From: Methylophaga sp. 41_12_T18
Lineage (GTDB): Bacteria; Pseudomonadota; Gammaproteobacteria; Nitrosococcales; Methylophagaceae
NCBI GenBank assembly: GCA_002163115.1
Contig: MAAI01000066.1
Coordinates: 1 to 64,000 of the forward strand
Reading direction: 5' to 3'
Length of the DNA stretch: 64,000 nucleotides
Shown here: positions 56,417 to 64,000 of the stretch, piece by piece
Layout: every line of letters begins with the position of its first letter
Numbering within the stretch: position 1 is the stretch's first letter
The notes under the pieces: generated by a model
The model's input: only the letters and a program-made list of their open reading frames with translations
Told to the model about the DNA's origin: nothing
Database searches by the model: none
Program-made: the position numbers and the translations under genes

Positions 56417-57499
56417 ATGTCACGCGTATACAATTTTAGTGCTGGTCCTGCCATGTTGCCTCAAGCAGTATTAGAACAAGCACAACAAGAGTTTATGGAC
56501 TGGAATGGCTCAGGCATGAACGTGATGGAAATGAGTCACCGTGGCAAAGAATTCATGTCTATTGCCCAACAAGCCGAAGCCAACTTGCGTGATGTAATGG
56601 CAATCCCTGACAACTACAAAGTGTTGTTTCTACAAGGTGGTGCTTCTAGCCAATTTGCAGCCATTCCGATGAACTTATTACGTGGCAAAAAATCAGCTGA
56701 TTATTTCAACACAGGCCAATGGTCCAAGAAAGCCATTGCCGAAGCTAAAAAATACTGTGATGTAAACATCGTTGCCAGCTCTGAAGATGCAAACTTCTGC
56801 ACCGTGCCTGAAAGAGACACATGGCAGTTAAATCCTGATGCTGCTTATGTTCATTACACTGCCAATGAAACTATCGGTGGTGTTGAATTTGATGCTATTC
56901 CAGATACCGGTGATGTACCGTTGGTTGTCGACTTGTCTTCAACGATCTTATCTCGCCCCATTGATGTCTCTAAATTTGCCCTCATTTATGCCGGAGCTCA
57001 AAAGAATATTGGCCCAGCTGGACTTTGCATTGTCATTGTTCGCGATGACTTTATCGGTGACGTTATTGATGGCACCCCCACTATGTTTGATTATAAAGTT
57101 CAAGCTGATAATGACTCGATGTATAACACGCCGCCGACTTACTCTTTATATCTAGCTGGCCTCGTTTTCCAATGGTTGAAAAACCTTGGCGGTCTGACTG
57201 CGATGGCTGAAGTTAATCAACGTAAGGCTGACAAACTTTATAACGCCATTGAAACCTCAGGCTTTTATGCTAACCCGGTTACGCCAAAATATCGCTCTTG
57301 GATGAACATTCCATTTACCCTTAATGATGCTTCATTGGATGCCGACTTTTTAGCCGGTGCTAAACAGGCAGGTTTAATCACTCTTAAAGGTCACCGCAGT
57401 GTGGGTGGTATGCGAGCCAGCATTTACAACGCGATGCCTGAGCAAGGTGTTGATGCATTAATCACTTATATGAATGATTTTGCAGCCAAAAACTCATAA
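56417..57499 (+). CDS. serC: SerC, phosphoserine aminotransferase
   Basis: PLP enzyme of serine synthesis (3-phosphohydroxypyruvate to phosphoserine), also used in pyridoxine synthesis. The 360 residues start MSRVYNFSAGPAMLP, with GGASSQFAAIPMNL, the PLP lysine K196 in GAQKNIGPAG, and GHRSVGGMRASIYNAMP. AGGAG sits 8 bases before the ATG. The next gene supplies its substrate, so serA and serC functions lie side by side. Confidence 0.96.
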   Translation: MSRVYNFSAGPAMLPQAVLEQAQQEFMDWNGSGMNVMEMSHRGKEFMSIAQQAEANLRDVMAIPDNYKVLFLQGGASSQFAAIPMNLLRGKKSADYFNTGQWSKKAIAEAKKYCDVNIVASSEDANFCTVPERDTWQLNPDAAYVHYTANETIGGVEFDAIPDTGDVPLVVDLSSTILSRPIDVSKFALIYAGAQKNIGPAGLCIVIVRDDFIGDVIDGTPTMFDYKVQADNDSMYNTPPTYSLYLAGLVFQWLKNLGGLTAMAEVNQRKADKLYNAIETSGFYANPVTPKYRSWMNIPFTLNDASLDADFLAGAKQAGLITLKGHRSVGGMRASIYNAMPEQGVDALITYMNDFAAKNS

Positions 57500-57657
57500 C
57501 CATTGATGGCAGCAAGCTTTCAACTGTTCAGATTAAAAAGGTAACACCAACACCAGGTACAAAAATCAGTCACAATCATCTGTATGACACTCACAAGTAC
57601 GTCCCAGCTCCTTATCGTGCTTGGGCGGTCATGCACACAACGCAGAGGACGCAGTAA

Positions 57658-58839
57658 ATGTTTAAAGTGTTAACGCTTAATAATATTTCAGTAACTGGCC
57701 TAAATAGACTGCCACGTGAGTTTTATGAAATTGCCTCCGAGATTCAGCATCCCGATGCCGTACTGGTTCGCTCTTTCAAAATGCATGATTGGATCATTCC
57801 CGAGACCCTGCAAGCCGTTGGTCGTGCCGGTGCCGGCGTTAACAATATCCCTATTGATGCCATGACTCAAAAAGGCATTCCGGTATTTAATGCCCCCGGT
57901 GCTAATGCTCATGCGGTGCAAGAGCTAGTATTAACAGGCATGTTACTCAGTGCTCGTAATATCTGTCCTGCGTGGGAATTTGCTCGTAATTTAGAAGGCA
58001 GTGATGTCGAAATCACCAAGCAAGTCGAAGCAGGTAAACAAGACTTTGTTGGTTTTGAGCTACCGGGTAAAACTATCGGCGTTGTTGGCTTAGGTGCTAT
58101 TGGTATCAAGATAGCCAACACCGCTATTGCCTTAGGTATGCGAGTCATTGGATATGATCCAAAAATCACTGTTGAAGGTGCATGGCAGCTTTCTCACGAA
58201 GTTGAACAAGCCTCGTCTGTAGATGACTTACTGCTGCACTGCGACTTCGTGACCTTTCATGTGCCATTGGTCGAAAGTACTAAACACATGATCAATGCAA
58301 CCAGACTGGCCAATATGCGTGACAAAGTCACCATCTTAAACTTCTCCCGTTCAGGTATTGTCGATGATGATGCTGTGATTGACGCTTTAGATAGTGGCAA
58401 GGTGCACACTTATGTCTGTGACTTTCCTAGCAACAAACTCAAAGATCACAGCAAAGTTATAGCCCTACCCCACCTCGGTGCTTCCACAATGGAAGCTGAA
58501 GACAACTGTGCCATCATGGTCGCCGATCAAATCAAAGATTATTTAGAAAACGGTAATGTTAAAAATGCCGTTAACTTTCCGACTATAAAAATGGCCAAAC
58601 TGCCTGACCAATTTCGTATTACCATTGCCCATCAAAATTCACCCCATCTATTAAGCGCCATCACCAATGCCATTGCCAATGCCGAAATCAACATTATGGA
58701 TATGCTTAATAAATCACTGCATGATGTGGCCTATACCTTAGTCGACACTGCTGCAGAGATTCCTGCATCTGTAGTTGATGAAATTACTGCCATTGAGGGT
58801 GTATTGAATGTCAGGTTCTTGGACTGTTCTAGTGAGTAA
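57658..58839 (+). CDS. serA: D-3-phosphoglycerate dehydrogenase-like protein with ACT domain
   Basis: 393 residues, first step of serine synthesis. The substrate domain is followed by an NAD-binding Rossmann motif GVVGLGAIG (about 140-148), the catalytic Arg in NFSRSGIVDD, His in ALPHLGAST, and a C-terminal ACT-like domain (about 315-393). The usual N-A-R-G-G is N-F-S-R-S-G here, and the acidic DVF-x-x-E-P motif is replaced by DFPSNKLKD, so the family is of the short SerA/2-hydroxyacid type. The serC neighbour supports phosphoglycerate dehydrogenase activity. Confidence 0.88.
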   Translation: MFKVLTLNNISVTGLNRLPREFYEIASEIQHPDAVLVRSFKMHDWIIPETLQAVGRAGAGVNNIPIDAMTQKGIPVFNAPGANAHAVQELVLTGMLLSARNICPAWEFARNLEGSDVEITKQVEAGKQDFVGFELPGKTIGVVGLGAIGIKIANTAIALGMRVIGYDPKITVEGAWQLSHEVEQASSVDDLLLHCDFVTFHVPLVESTKHMINATRLANMRDKVTILNFSRSGIVDDDAVIDALDSGKVHTYVCDFPSNKLKDHSKVIALPHLGASTMEAEDNCAIMVADQIKDYLENGNVKNAVNFPTIKMAKLPDQFRITIAHQNSPHLLSAITNAIANAEINIMDMLNKSLHDVAYTLVDTAAEIPASVVDEITAIEGVLNVRFLDCSSE

Positions 58840-58889
58840 ACAGGCTTGTTCCTTAATTTTGGTAAAAGACAAAACTAGATGGAGTTTGA

Positions 58890-59492
58890 ATAATCCCTAA
58901 TTTATCAGACAGTTCAAAAGTGGCTTTAAAAATTACTAGATTTATTATCATTCCCATTTTCTTAATTCTTATTATTATGGTCATTGCTTCTGCAAGACAA
59001 GCTTATATCCCAAGTGAGTTTTGCAAGCAATTAACTTACATAAGCGTTTCTTCCATCATATTTTTGATAGGAGGATATTTTGGTTTTTTACATGTCTACT
59101 ATAATGGCAAAACATCCCTTCAATACTTCTTAAGATCTGAGCCTTCAAAAAGGCCTATACACTACATAATTAAAGTGGGGACAGGACTAGTAGGATGCGC
59201 TGTCATCGCATCTGTACTGGCTGTAAACTTATGGGCACACCCAACACATTGGATTGCTAAAGAAGAAGTACAAATTAAAGCTATCGTAACAAAGCCCGGC
59301 TATCGCAACCGTGGAGCTGCGGCAGGACTAAAAAAAATTACGGTACAAGACACTCACTCAGGTGAAATCTTATCATTCTTCTGGCCCTCTACAGGCAAGT
59401 CCTATAATGCTCAAAAAGGTGACCTGCTTATTATCAACGCAAGGAAATGGTCTATGGGCATTATAATAACTGGTCTAACAGTAACTAACTAA
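58890..59492 (+). CDS. Unknown membrane protein with possible non-ATG start
   Basis: The clear frame from GTG at 58920 gives 190 residues with membrane helices at about 6-24, 37-58 and 84-106 (IIKVGTGLVGCAVIASVLAV), then a soluble C-terminal domain of about 80 residues (VQIKAIVTKPGYRNRG, DLLIINARKWSMGI). GTG has no ribosome binding site. GGAG (58881-58884) is followed 5-8 bases later by in-frame ATA/ATC at 58890-58895, so the frame may start there, or an ATG may have been lost. No family recognised; it lies in a more AT-rich stretch. Confidence 0.6.
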   Translation: MIPNLSDSSKVALKITRFIIIPIFLILIIMVIASARQAYIPSEFCKQLTYISVSSIIFLIGGYFGFLHVYYNGKTSLQYFLRSEPSKRPIHYIIKVGTGLVGCAVIASVLAVNLWAHPTHWIAKEEVQIKAIVTKPGYRNRGAAAGLKKITVQDTHSGEILSFFWPSTGKSYNAQKGDLLIINARKWSMGIIITGLTVTN

Positions 59493-59809
59493 AGCGCATT
59501 TAAAGAACCTTTTCACATCAACTTTATTTAAACCAAAATCAGAGTTAAAGATTAGATGAGACGCTTCCCTTTTAACCTATAGTTTCCCCCAACACCGGAA
59601 AGTCGCGCAATTCATCTAGCCATTACGAAACTCCTAACCGATAGTTAAGCCTCTCGGCTAGTATTTATTGCCATTCATTACTATTAGGCATTTAATAATA
59701 CTATTAGCCTGATAAACAGCTCATGTCCTTGTTCCTAGATCACAGTTAATGGCCTCAACAAGGCAACATGTATCACACTTAGTCTCACTACATTCATATG
59801 GAGTTTGCT
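59493..59809 (+). promoter_or_regulatory. Intergenic region with alternative hairpins and spaced direct repeats before the binding-protein gene
   Basis: About 310 bases without a gene. GGCTAG (59656-59661) can pair with CTAGCC (59616-59621) or, as GGCT, with AGCC (59648-59651). A TAAC-cgata-GTTA dyad lies at 59635-59647. ACTATTAGGC and ACTATTAGCC follow, exactly 20 bases apart (59680 and 59700). These point to regulated expression, but no known riboswitch class was recognised. Confidence 0.4.
59680..59709 (+). repeat. Direct repeats ACTATTAG(G/C)C spaced by 20 bases
   Basis: Two 10-base repeats differing in one base, starting at 59680 and 59700, i.e. two helical turns apart, about 100 bases upstream of the periplasmic binding protein start. 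This spacing suits tandem binding of a regulator. Confidence 0.45.
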
Positions 59810-60748
59810 ATGGATACAGTCAAATACTCATTTCTCAAACTATTCCTGCTCGGTAGCCTATTAATTCTGGCCAGTCCATTTGCTGTAGCTCAGTGTATTG
59901 GTGTGGTTACCGCAGGCGGTGGCCAAGGTTTTTGGGCTGATGTTGGCAAAGGTGCACGCCAAGCAGGGCAAGAGTTAGGGCTGGCAGTGTATGTGCGTGG
60001 CGCCGTTGATGAATCTAATATTGCAGCCCAGCGATCACTGATTAACGTTATGATTGATAAGGGCTGTACCGGCTTAGTATTGGCTCCCAATACTAAGGAG
60101 CGGCAAAACGATGTTGAAATCCTAAAGGCTCAAGGTATTCCCACGGTATTCATCGATCGTGATATTGGTGGTGACCGTGTCAGTGTTATAAAAACAAATA
60201 ACTTTCGTGCAGGTCAATTAGCCGGTAAAGAGATGGTTAAGGCACTGAATGGTAAAGGCCAGGTTGCCGTATTACGCTCCAATAAAAATATACCCACTAC
60301 TACATCAAGAGAAAGAGGATTTATTAAAGAAGCAATTAACGGGGGCTTAGAAGTCACTGTTGATTACTACTTAGGCACGATGATTGGCGATGCTAGAAGT
60401 CGGGCGTTTGAAATATTTGATTCAGCAGACCATATTGATGGTGTATTCACCCCTAATGAAGTCACAACGATGGCAACCATAGCTGCACTTGGAACGACTA
60501 ACGATCGCAGTTTGATCACACATATTGGTTTCGACTCGAGTGACTATATGGTTAAAGCACTACAGTCGGATCAGATATTTGGCTTTGTGGTGCAACGTCC
60601 ATTTGATATGGGCTATCAAGGTGTTTATACCGTTCATCAGGTAATGCTAGGTAATAATGTCGATAAAAATATAGATACTAACGTGATTTTTGTTAACAAA
60701 GATAAGCTTGTACAGACCGAAATCAAGCAAGTACTAGGCATCAATTAG
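59810..60748 (+). CDS. Orphan periplasmic sugar-binding-type protein (RbsB/PBP1 fold)
   Basis: 312 residues from ATG 59810, preferred to 59798 because GGAG lies 7 bases before it. The signal peptide of about 1-26 ends FAVAQ. The mature protein is a type I periplasmic binding protein: IGVVTAGGGQGFWADVGKGA, GLVLAPN, VFIDRDIGG, GDARSRAFEIFD, HIGFDSSDYMVKALQ. It has no permease or ATPase genes around it. Relatives bind sugars or serve as sensors for chemoreceptors and kinases. The ligand is unknown. Its 3' end overlaps the convergent membrane gene by 8 bases. Confidence 0.8.
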   Translation: MDTVKYSFLKLFLLGSLLILASPFAVAQCIGVVTAGGGQGFWADVGKGARQAGQELGLAVYVRGAVDESNIAAQRSLINVMIDKGCTGLVLAPNTKERQNDVEILKAQGIPTVFIDRDIGGDRVSVIKTNNFRAGQLAGKEMVKALNGKGQVAVLRSNKNIPTTTSRERGFIKEAINGGLEVTVDYYLGTMIGDARSRAFEIFDSADHIDGVFTPNEVTTMATIAALGTTNDRSLITHIGFDSSDYMVKALQSDQIFGFVVQRPFDMGYQGVYTVHQVMLGNNVDKNIDTNVIFVNKDKLVQTEIKQVLGIN

Positions 60749-61250
60749 TCTTGTCTTGGCTAATGTTTTCACCTAAAAACCGGCGTTGTGCCCATTTAGG
60801 CAGAGTGCCGACACGTGCATGATGCAACGAGTCTGACTCAATCACGATCAATACTAATACGGTGACTAAGGTCGGCAAAATACCGAGTCCGCCAATCATT
60901 GCGTAAACCGCTTCTTTCATCAATCCTAGCTGTTGATTGGCTAACCAACCTAAGGCTGCAACAGTAGCCAACAAGCTCAAAGCTATTGCAAATAATGTGC
61001 TCCAACGACGAGCGATTTGCCAATGAATATAAACAAATTCACTGTCTTCACGTTTAACTTTGGCAGCTCGATAGAACGTGTAACTTAATGTAGCAATAGA
61101 AATGATTGGTACTAAAACCAAAAACTTCATATAAGACTGGCCAAAGGTCGCCAGACCAGTGAACAACAGAATATGATTCATAATCAGGTTACTGATAAAG
61201 ATATCATGAGGCACTTTTGCAGATGCCATTTCTTGCTCTGTTGCGTCCAA
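60741..61250 (-). CDS. Unknown four-helix membrane protein
   Basis: 169 residues with membrane helices at about 18-38, 42-60, 85-105 and 115-137 (AMIGGLGILPTLVTVLVLIV). The segment FYRAAKVKREDSEFVYIHWQIARRW between helices 2 and 3 is cytosolic and charged. The family is not recognised. It reads from the thrC side; the thrC terminator at 61268-61301 lies before it, so it probably has its own promoter. Confidence 0.65.
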   Translation of the reverse strand: MDATEQEMASAKVPHDIFISNLIMNHILLFTGLATFGQSYMKFLVLVPIISIATLSYTFYRAAKVKREDSEFVYIHWQIARRWSTLFAIALSLLATVAALGWLANQQLGLMKEAVYAMIGGLGILPTLVTVLVLIVIESDSLHHARVGTLPKWAQRRFLGENISQDKTN

Positions 61251-61267
61251 ACTGCCACCTTTTCCTA

Positions 61268-61301
61268 ATTAAAATCAGCCCTCACCTTCCGGTGAGAGCT
61301 G
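61268..61301 (-). terminator. Terminator after thrC
   Basis: An 11-bp stem CAGCCCTCACC/GGTGAGAGCTG (61276-61286 with 61291-61301; one G-T pair), 4-base loop. On the minus strand it is followed by ATTTTAATT. Confidence 0.85.
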
Positions 61302-61317
61302 TTGTTTTACTTTACTA

Positions 61318-62400
61318 CTAGTCTGCCATGTTGCTCAAGATTGCATCACGAACAGCATCTAATGTTGCATCAACAGTTACCAGTGGTGCAGTACTTTGTT
61401 GAATCGCTGTGTCTGGATCTTTCAAACCATGACCAGTCAATGTACAAACAATTTTGCTGCCTTCAGGAATCTTGCCACTGTTAATGTCGTTGATTGCACC
61501 GGCTAATGATGTTGCAGATGCTGGCTCACAGAAAATACCTTCGTGTTCTGCCAACATTTTTTGTGCTGCCAATATTTGTGCATCACTACACTCATCAAAC
61601 CAACCTTTTGAGACTTCTTGCAATGCCCAAGCTTTATCCCAGCTTTGTGGATGACCGATACGAATAGCCGTTGCCACAGTTTCTGGATTATCAACCATTT
61701 CACCACGCATAAATGGTGCACTTCCTTCAGCTTGGTAACCGACCATTTTTGGACGTTTATCAATAATACCTTCATCGAAGTATTCGCTGTAGCCCATCCA
61801 ATGTGCAGTGATGTTACCGGCGTTACCAACAGGTAAGCAATGGAAGTCAGGTGCAAATGATAATTCTTCTACAATTTCAAATGCCGCTGTTTTTTGACCT
61901 TCCAAACGGTATGGATTAATTGAGTTAACAATCGTTACTGGCGCATGTTCAGCGACATCTTTAACTAATTGCATGCCTTCATCAAAGTTACCTTTGATTT
62001 GAATAATCGTAGCACCGTGCATCATCGCTTGGGCTAATTTACCTAAGGCAATTTTGCCATCAGGAATTAATACAAACGCTGCGATACCCGCACGTGCTGC
62101 ATAAGCTGCTGCTGCTGCTGAAGTATTACCAGTAGAAGCACAGATAATCGCTTTGCTGCCCGCTTCAACGGCTTTAGTCACTGCCATGGTCATGCCACGA
62201 TCTTTGAATGAGCCCGTTGGGTTTAAACCTTCGTATTTAACGTAGATTTCAACATCTTTGCCTAATAGGCCAGGGATGTTTTCTAATTTAAGTAACGGTG
62301 TATTACCTTCACCTAAACTGATCAATTTAGTATCCGCACTCACAGGTAAGCGATCGCGGTAACGTTCAATTAAGCCGGTATAACGTGGTCGAAATGGCAT
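61318..62400 (-). CDS. thrC: ThrC, threonine synthase
   Basis: PLP enzyme converting O-phosphohomoserine to threonine. The 360 residues are of the short bacterial class. The PLP lysine K66 is in TGSFKDRGM, with the phosphate-binding GNTPLLKLE and CASTGNTSAAAAAYAA, and PVGNAGNITAHW. It is followed by a terminator. hom lies upstream on the same strand, so hom-thrC is one unit for threonine from aspartate semialdehyde. Confidence 0.95.
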   Translation of the reverse strand: MPFRPRYTGLIERYRDRLPVSADTKLISLGEGNTPLLKLENIPGLLGKDVEIYVKYEGLNPTGSFKDRGMTMAVTKAVEAGSKAIICASTGNTSAAAAAYAARAGIAAFVLIPDGKIALGKLAQAMMHGATIIQIKGNFDEGMQLVKDVAEHAPVTIVNSINPYRLEGQKTAAFEIVEELSFAPDFHCLPVGNAGNITAHWMGYSEYFDEGIIDKRPKMVGYQAEGSAPFMRGEMVDNPETVATAIRIGHPQSWDKAWALQEVSKGWFDECSDAQILAAQKMLAEHEGIFCEPASATSLAGAINDINSGKIPEGSKIVCTLTGHGLKDPDTAIQQSTAPLVTVDATLDAVRDAILSNMAD

Positions 62401-62434
62401 GATTGTTCCTTTAAAATTATTTGTTTATGTTGGC

Positions 62435-62460
62435 TTAAACTAAAAGTGCTTCTAGTTTAA
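62435..62460. repeat. AT-rich inverted repeat between hom and thrC
   Basis: TTAAACTA (62435-62442), 10-base loop, TAGTTTAA (62453-62460), immediately after the hom stop. Low GC makes it a weak hairpin; it could reduce or pace read-through to thrC. Confidence 0.35.
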
Positions 62461-62461
62461 C

Positions 62462-63772
62462 TTAACCAAGTGATTCCACACGAATACGCATCACCGAATT
62501 TTTAACACTAGCTAGTGCTTCGATTTGTGCGATTGCAGCATCCATATTTTTCTCAACAACTTGTTGGGTCAGCATAATGACAGGAACAATCCCGCCTTGC
62601 TCTTCAGGTTCTTTTTGTAAGATAGCTTCAATACTAATGCCTTGCTCACCCATGATGCGAGTGATGTCAGCCAATACGCCCGGCTTATCTTCAGTGTGAA
62701 CACGTAAGTAATATGACGTTATTACTTCAGATACAGGCAAGATGGGTGTATCAATCAATGCATCATCTTGGAAACCTAAATGAGGCACTCTGTTTTCTGG
62801 CGCTGTATTTAAAGAACGTACGATATCGATGATATCGGCTACTACTGCAGATGCCGTGGCATCAGAACCAGCACCAGCACCGTAATACAATGTTGGACCA
62901 ACTGCATCGCCTTGTACTAATACCGCATTCATCACGCCATCTACATTGGCAATTAAACGACGCTCAGGAATCATCGTTGGATGAACACGTAGTTCAATAC
63001 CTGTATCGGTCTTCTTCGCAACACCTAAGTGTTTGATGCGGTAACCTAATTCAGCAGCATATTTCACATCTTCTTGTGAAATTTCACTAATGCCTTCGGT
63101 ATAGGCTTTATCAAACTGTAACGGCACACCAAATGCGATTGAAGCCATGATAGTTAATTTATGTGCAGCATCAATACCTTCAACATCAAAGGTAGGATCC
63201 GCTTCGGCATAACCTAAGGCTTGTGCTTCTGCTAATACATCAGCAAAGTCACGACCTTTGTCACGCATTTCTGTCAGGATGAAGTTACCTGTACCGTTAA
63301 TGATGCCTGCTAACCATTCAATGCTGTTGGCAGCCAAACCTTCACGCATTGCTTTAATAATTGGAATACCGCCAGCTACAGCAGCTTCAAAACCAATGGT
63401 AACGCCTTTTTCTTGGGCTTTTGCAAACAACTCATTGCCGTGCATCGCGATCAACGCTTTATTCGCTGTAACCACATGCTTGCCATTCGATAAAGCTTCT
63501 AAAACTAACTCACGAGCAATGCCCGTTCCGCCAATTAACTCAACAACAATTTGAATCTCTGGATCAGATACAATCTCGTGGGCATCGGTAGTCAGTGCAA
63601 TACCGTCTGTCTCACAGCCTTTTGGACTGTCAAAACTTCGATCTGCTGCACGAGCAACTTCAATATCACGGCCAGCGCGACGAGTGATTTCTTTTAGGTT
63701 ACGACTAAGTACATTAACTGTACCGCTGCCCACAGTACCTAAACCAAGAACGCCAATTTTTACTGATTGCAC
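62462..63772 (-). CDS. hom: Hom, homoserine dehydrogenase with ACT domain
   Basis: NAD(P)-dependent reduction of aspartate semialdehyde to homoserine, branch point to threonine and methionine. The start is GTG 63772, with AGGAG 6 bases before it. The 436 residues then begin VQSVKIGVLGLGTVGSGTVN, the dinucleotide motif. NKALIAMHG and GIINGTGNFILTEM follow, then a C-terminal ACT domain (RVHTEDKPGVLADI) for feedback control. An upstream in-frame ATG (63847) would run into alaC and is rejected. It lies one base after the alaC stop. Confidence 0.95.
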   Translation of the reverse strand: MQSVKIGVLGLGTVGSGTVNVLSRNLKEITRRAGRDIEVARAADRSFDSPKGCETDGIALTTDAHEIVSDPEIQIVVELIGGTGIARELVLEALSNGKHVVTANKALIAMHGNELFAKAQEKGVTIGFEAAVAGGIPIIKAMREGLAANSIEWLAGIINGTGNFILTEMRDKGRDFADVLAEAQALGYAEADPTFDVEGIDAAHKLTIMASIAFGVPLQFDKAYTEGISEISQEDVKYAAELGYRIKHLGVAKKTDTGIELRVHPTMIPERRLIANVDGVMNAVLVQGDAVGPTLYYGAGAGSDATASAVVADIIDIVRSLNTAPENRVPHLGFQDDALIDTPILPVSEVITSYYLRVHTEDKPGVLADITRIMGEQGISIEAILQKEPEEQGGIVPVIMLTQQVVEKNMDAAIAQIEALASVKNSVMRIRVESLG

Positions 63773-63773
63773 T

Positions 63774-64000
63774 TTATACTCCTGAATCTTTTTTAAGCAT
63801 GTCACGGATTCCACGAATCGCCTGACGTGTTCGATGTTCATTTTCAATTAAACCAAAGCGAACATGATCATCACCATATTCACCAAAGCCGACGCCTGGG
63901 GATACCGCAACTTTCGCTTCTTGCAATAATTTTTTCGTAAACTCGAGTGAGCCCATTGCTTGATATTGTTCAGGAATCTTCGCCCAAACAAACATCGTCG
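63774..64000 (-). CDS. alaC: AlaC-type alanine aminotransferase, 3' end only
   Basis: Partial: the frame runs off the right end of the window. About 75 C-terminal residues are visible ([52 protein letters not shown]). They match class I aminotransferases of the AlaC/YfdZ type, which transaminate pyruvate to alanine. An alaC-hom-thrC order is common in gammaproteobacteria. Its TAA and the hom GTG are one base apart. Confidence 0.88.
   Translation of the reverse strand, partial: TMFVWAKIPEQYQAMGSLEFTKKLLQEAKVAVSPGVGFGEYGDDHVRFGLIENEHRTRQAIRGIRDMLKKDSGV

Noticed and set aside
59580-59720. c-di-GMP-I (GEMM) riboswitch upstream of the binding protein
   Set aside because: The GCAAA/GAAA tetraloop-receptor pattern and the spacing of the conserved blocks do not fit; only generic hairpins remain.
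1-64000. CRISPR arrays, tRNA or rRNA genes, insertion sequences, phage genes
   Set aside because: Looked for on both strands; no spaced identical repeats, cloverleaf-like segments, transposase or integrase motifs were seen.

Overview
The window is a block of chromosome from a Gram-negative gammaproteobacterium with AT-leaning DNA. Evidence for this is the lipid A and KDO genes (msbA, lpxK, kdsB), the neighbour orders rne/rluC/HAD/sppA, bioBFHCD, gmk-rpoZ-spoT-ridA-recG, yicC/rph and alaC-hom-thrC, and MSHA-type pilus genes. A free-living, probably aquatic genus is likely; a Methylophaga/Cycloclasticus-like placement is only a guess. Most of the window is core metabolism. No rRNA, tRNA, CRISPR, insertion sequence or prophage was seen.

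Layout: 1-3852, envelope operon (exbD end, msbA, lpxK, Trm112-like zinc peptide, kdsB). 3841-6454 (-), rne and a small overlapping gene, with a long rne leader carrying repeated hairpins. 7039-11370 (+), rluC, HAD phosphatase, sppA, a 47-residue peptide, an HDOD protein and adk with a four-cysteine LID. 11447-12672, a PfkB sugar kinase and a small Rieske protein. 12745-23228 (+), a compact MSHA-like pilus locus (E, G, A, C, D, O, P, Q-like) ending in a 1576-residue LamG/beta-solenoid adhesin. 23203-29187 (-), tmcA, slyX, metH. 29349-32203 (+), phoH2, a PilZ protein, a GST; then a frameshifted paiB-like pseudogene. 32969-38422 (-), two small envelope genes and the complete bioBFHCD operon. 38457-40722 (+), comF, a diguanylate cyclase, a K+-channel-like protein. 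40736-50135 (-), a secreted nuclease, a two-gene oxygen/redox-sensor-like unit (diiron MBL protein plus a soluble double-tip chemoreceptor-like protein), ubiA, ubiC, recG, ridA, spoT, rpoZ, gmk. 50526-51110, a PEP-CTERM-type secreted protein. 51212-56290, yicC divergent from rph-rdgB-lipoprotein-hemW, then a small secreted protein and a MOSC protein. 56417-58839, serC and a phosphoglycerate dehydrogenase. 58890-61250, poorly known genes including an orphan periplasmic binding protein. 61318-64000 (-), thrC, hom and the 3' end of alaC.

How the genes fit together: amino-acid supply (serC, serA-like, hom, thrC, metH, alaC), biotin, ubiquinone head-group synthesis, stringent response (spoT with rpoZ and gmk) and RNA processing (rne, rluC, rph, tmcA) make up the housekeeping core. 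A second theme is surface attachment and c-di-GMP: MshE carries two N-terminal c-di-GMP-binding-type motifs, a GGEEF cyclase with an intact I-site lies in the window, and a PilZ protein is present.

The most unusual item is the overlapping gene pair at 41608-43033. An FprA-like diiron metallo-beta-lactamase protein is translationally coupled to a 229-residue soluble protein that contains two separate, gapless copies of the chemoreceptor hairpin-tip motif, each missing a different conserved tip residue. I read it as a candidate non-canonical oxygen or redox signalling module; its function is inference.
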